Below the pieces are notes generated by a model. The model had not been told where the DNA came from and ran no database searches. It saw only the letters and a list, made by a program, of their open reading frames with translations. Below, piece by piece: positions 5,080-6,744 of a DNA stretch of 6,744 bases. Position 1 is the first letter of the stretch. The number at the start of each line of letters is the position of its first letter. Origin of the DNA: Oligoflexia bacterium (lineage in GTDB: Bacteria > Bdellovibrionota > Bdellovibrionia > Bdellovibrionales > UBA1609); NCBI GenBank assembly GCA_026914095.1, contig JAPPIY010000146.1, positions 1 through 6,744 on the forward strand, read 5' to 3'. Made by a program: the position numbers and the translations under genes.

Positions 5080-6144
5080 ATGGTTTTAAATTTTTTTAGC
5101 AAAAAATCTAATAAACAAATTTTTGGCTTAGATATTGGAACTTACAATACAAAGCTGATGAGCTTTGCAGGGGGAGAGCCTGTCGTCAGCAGTTTTGTAG
5201 TGGCTCCCACTCCCGCTAATACTTTTTCAGCGGGGCTTATTTCTGATGAAAAGGCCCTTTCACAATTTGTCGGACAGCAGATAGCTGGTGTGGATGTGGA
5301 AGATGAGTTAAGTGTGATTTTAGGAATCTCTGGAAAGGGAATGATTGCTAAGAAAATAGATATTCCAGAAATGGATGATCACATGATACCAGAATTTGTG
5401 GAAATTGAAGCGGAGCAAGAGCTTTTTTATAACAGGGATGAAATGGAATTAGACTATGAAATTTTAGAAGGCTTAAATTTGAATAAGCCAGAAGCTAAGT
5501 CGCTTTTTGTTGTTACAGTTTTAAAAACAGTGGTGGAAAGCTACAATAAGATTTTGGATCAAAATGCAATACAGTGTGAAATTTTAGATACTAATTTTGG
5601 AGCTTTATTTAATGCGTTTGAATTCAATCATACTTTAGATGAAAGTAAAAATTATATGCTTTTAGATATAGGAAGAACAACAACAAATTTGATAGTTGTG
5701 GTTAAGAATCAAGTGGTATTTGCTAGAAATATTAATTTAGGCGGAGATTTTTTTAACAGCCTTATACAAAAAAAAATGTCTGTGGATTATAGTATGGCGG
5801 AGGATCTTAAAGTTTCTGCCAGTAAAGGGGGAGAAGCCCCTCAAGATGTCGTTTCTTTAATAAAATCAGAATTGAATAAAGATTTTATGGAAGAGCTTAT
5901 TTCTCCTTATGAGTTGTATAACGGCCTTTTTCCCGAAGAGCCTGTCAATGAAATTTATATAACAGGGGGAGGCAGTCAGACAGCAGGATTAATGTCTGAA
6001 ATAGAAAGCGTTTTTAGCTGTCAGACTCATTTTTTAAATCCTTTTAAGAACATAAAATTTCCTTCTGATTTAAAAAAATACAAAGAAGAGCACAAAATGA
6101 TTTCTTCTGTGCTTGTTGGCTTAAGCTTGAGGTCTTTAGAATGA
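5080..6144 (+). CDS. pilM: Type IV pilus actin-like assembly protein PilM
   Basis: PilM is a cytoplasmic ATP-binding protein of the FtsA/actin fold. It binds the PilN N-terminal tail and connects the PilN-PilO-PilP complex to the pilus motor. The nucleotide-binding motifs are present: phosphate 1 GLDIGTYNTKL (16-26), phosphate 2 MLLDIGRTTTNLIVV (193-207) and the adenosine motif IYITGGGSQTAGL (292-304). LGGDFFNSLI (220-229) also fits the family. The longest frame begins at TTG 5056, but that start lies inside a GGAGGAGG tract with no ribosome-binding site of its own. ATG 5080 has AGGA five bases upstream and gives 354 residues starting MVLNFFSKKS. That is the familiar PilM opening (short FFxKK segment before the first strand) and, from memory, the length of Pseudomonas PilM. 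The end overlaps pilN by ATGA, indicating translational coupling. Confidence 0.94.
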   Translation: MVLNFFSKKSNKQIFGLDIGTYNTKLMSFAGGEPVVSSFVVAPTPANTFSAGLISDEKALSQFVGQQIAGVDVEDELSVILGISGKGMIAKKIDIPEMDDHMIPEFVEIEAEQELFYNRDEMELDYEILEGLNLNKPEAKSLFVVTVLKTVVESYNKILDQNAIQCEILDTNFGALFNAFEFNHTLDESKNYMLLDIGRTTTNLIVVVKNQVVFARNINLGGDFFNSLIQKKMSVDYSMAEDLKVSASKGGEAPQDVVSLIKSELNKDFMEELISPYELYNGLFPEEPVNEIYITGGGSQTAGLMSEIESVFSCQTHFLNPFKNIKFPSDLKKYKEEHKMISSVLVGLSLRSLE

Positions 6145-6744
6145 TAAAGCTTAACCTCAATAAAACAAGAAGCTCTGTATCTGGGGATACTTCTTTGAGC
6201 GAAAGGAAAGCCCGCGGCTCCACTTTCTTGACTGATTTGCAGACTACCTTAGGGAACAAAATGCAACGTGCTGGTCCCGGACTTTTGATTAAAATAATTG
6301 TTAATATTGCTCTCATTTCAGCTTTTCCTTTGGGTTTAAAGGTCTATGAAGTGAAACAAATTAATAAACTGAAAGCTCAAAGACAAAGAGAAGAGCTTTT
6401 ATTGAGTCAAATCAATCAACAGCTTTCTGCTTTAAAAGCGGAGTTAGACAGCTATGGCTATTTAACAAAGAAGTCTGCAGAGTTTGCAAAGAAAAAAGAA
6501 TTTTTAAGCCAACTAACAGAGGAGCGATTAATTACTCCTAGAATATTGGAGTTTATACAAGACAACCTGCCGAATACAGTTTGGCTGAAAAAAATACAAG
6601 TGGATATATCTAACAAAGAAAGTAAAAGAGTTGAAATATCTGGTGAAAGCTTTAAAGAAGTGAGTGTGAATGTTTTTGCCAGCTCTTTGGAGCAGGTTTT
6701 AGATGGCAATTCTATTACTGTAAATATGAGAGATGTAAAGGAAG
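6141..6744 (+). CDS. pilN: Type IV pilus inner-membrane protein PilN, 3' end missing
   Basis: The frame opens at ATG 6141, overlapping the pilM stop by four bases, and stays open to the window end (201 codons seen). It begins MIKLNLNK, the counterpart of the conserved INLLP-type PilM-binding peptide. A polar, basic stretch follows up to residue 47. One membrane helix lies at about 48-69 (LLIKIIVNIALISAF, then PLGLKVY), then a charged coiled coil at about 70-125. The periplasmic domain starts LTEERLITPRILEFIQDNLPNTVWLKKI (125-152), which is typical of PilN. PilN pairs with PilO through the coiled coil and ferredoxin-like domain. The cytoplasmic part is longer than the roughly 20 residues I would expect from Pseudomonas or Myxococcus PilN (see findings). 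The gene order predicts pilO, pilP and pilQ next. Confidence 0.9.
   Translation, partial: MIKLNLNKTRSSVSGDTSLSERKARGSTFLTDLQTTLGNKMQRAGPGLLIKIIVNIALISAFPLGLKVYEVKQINKLKAQRQREELLLSQINQQLSALKAELDSYGYLTKKSAEFAKKKEFLSQLTEERLITPRILEFIQDNLPNTVWLKKIQVDISNKESKRVEISGESFKEVSVNVFASSLEQVLDGNSITVNMRDVKE

Noticed and set aside
6199..6217. GGAAAGCCCGC in pilN, also found (reverse strand) at the end of the HAD gene
   Set aside because: An 11-base match between two places in a window of this size is expected by chance, and the pilN segment shows no palindromic arms.

Overview
The window is an AT-rich stretch of a Gram-negative bacterial chromosome. Five complete and recognisable genes lie on the + strand: an MscS-type channel gene, pyrF, rlmB, a prepilin peptidase gene (pilD) and pilM. 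A sixth, pilN, runs off the right edge. One complete gene lies on the - strand (a HAD-family phosphatase-like protein), and the tail of an unidentified + strand gene enters from the left edge. The pilD-pilM-pilN run marks a bacterium with type IVa pili. From memory, the same order occurs in Bdellovibrio-like bacteria, and an AT-rich relative would fit, but this is an inference. The dispersed GC-rich palindromes are of a kind also seen in AT-rich alpha- and gammaproteobacteria, so the lineage stays open.

Layout. Positions 1-156 are the last 51 codons of an unidentified gene. It converges on the HAD gene (223-951, - strand) across a short AT-rich gap. The divergent gap 952-1265 holds two tandem copies of a palindromic repeat. 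mscS (1266-2219) follows. A 392-bp gap (2220-2611) then holds a long perfect inverted repeat (20-bp arms), a third degenerate repeat copy inside its loop, and a fourth, simpler GC-rich palindrome near pyrF. pyrF (2612-3292) and rlmB (3294-4028) are separated by one base and probably form an operon. After a 168-bp gap with a terminator-like hairpin come pilD (4197-5012), pilM (5080-6144, start revised) and pilN (6141 to the window end, overlapping pilM by four bases).

How the genes work together. PilD cleaves and N-methylates prepilins in the inner membrane. PilM is a cytoplasmic actin-like protein that binds the N-terminal tail of PilN. PilN, with PilO and PilP (expected beyond the right edge), forms the alignment complex linking the inner membrane to the secretin PilQ. 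pyrF (UMP synthesis) and rlmB (23S rRNA methylation) are housekeeping genes without an obvious link to the pilus. MscS protects against hypo-osmotic shock.

I found no mobile-element gene, CRISPR array, tRNA or rRNA, and no clear sign of a new multi-gene system. The least explained sequence is in the repeats: the tandem palindromes at 1089-1179, the hairpin element at 2273-2408, and a possible repeat-derived C-terminus in the HAD protein.
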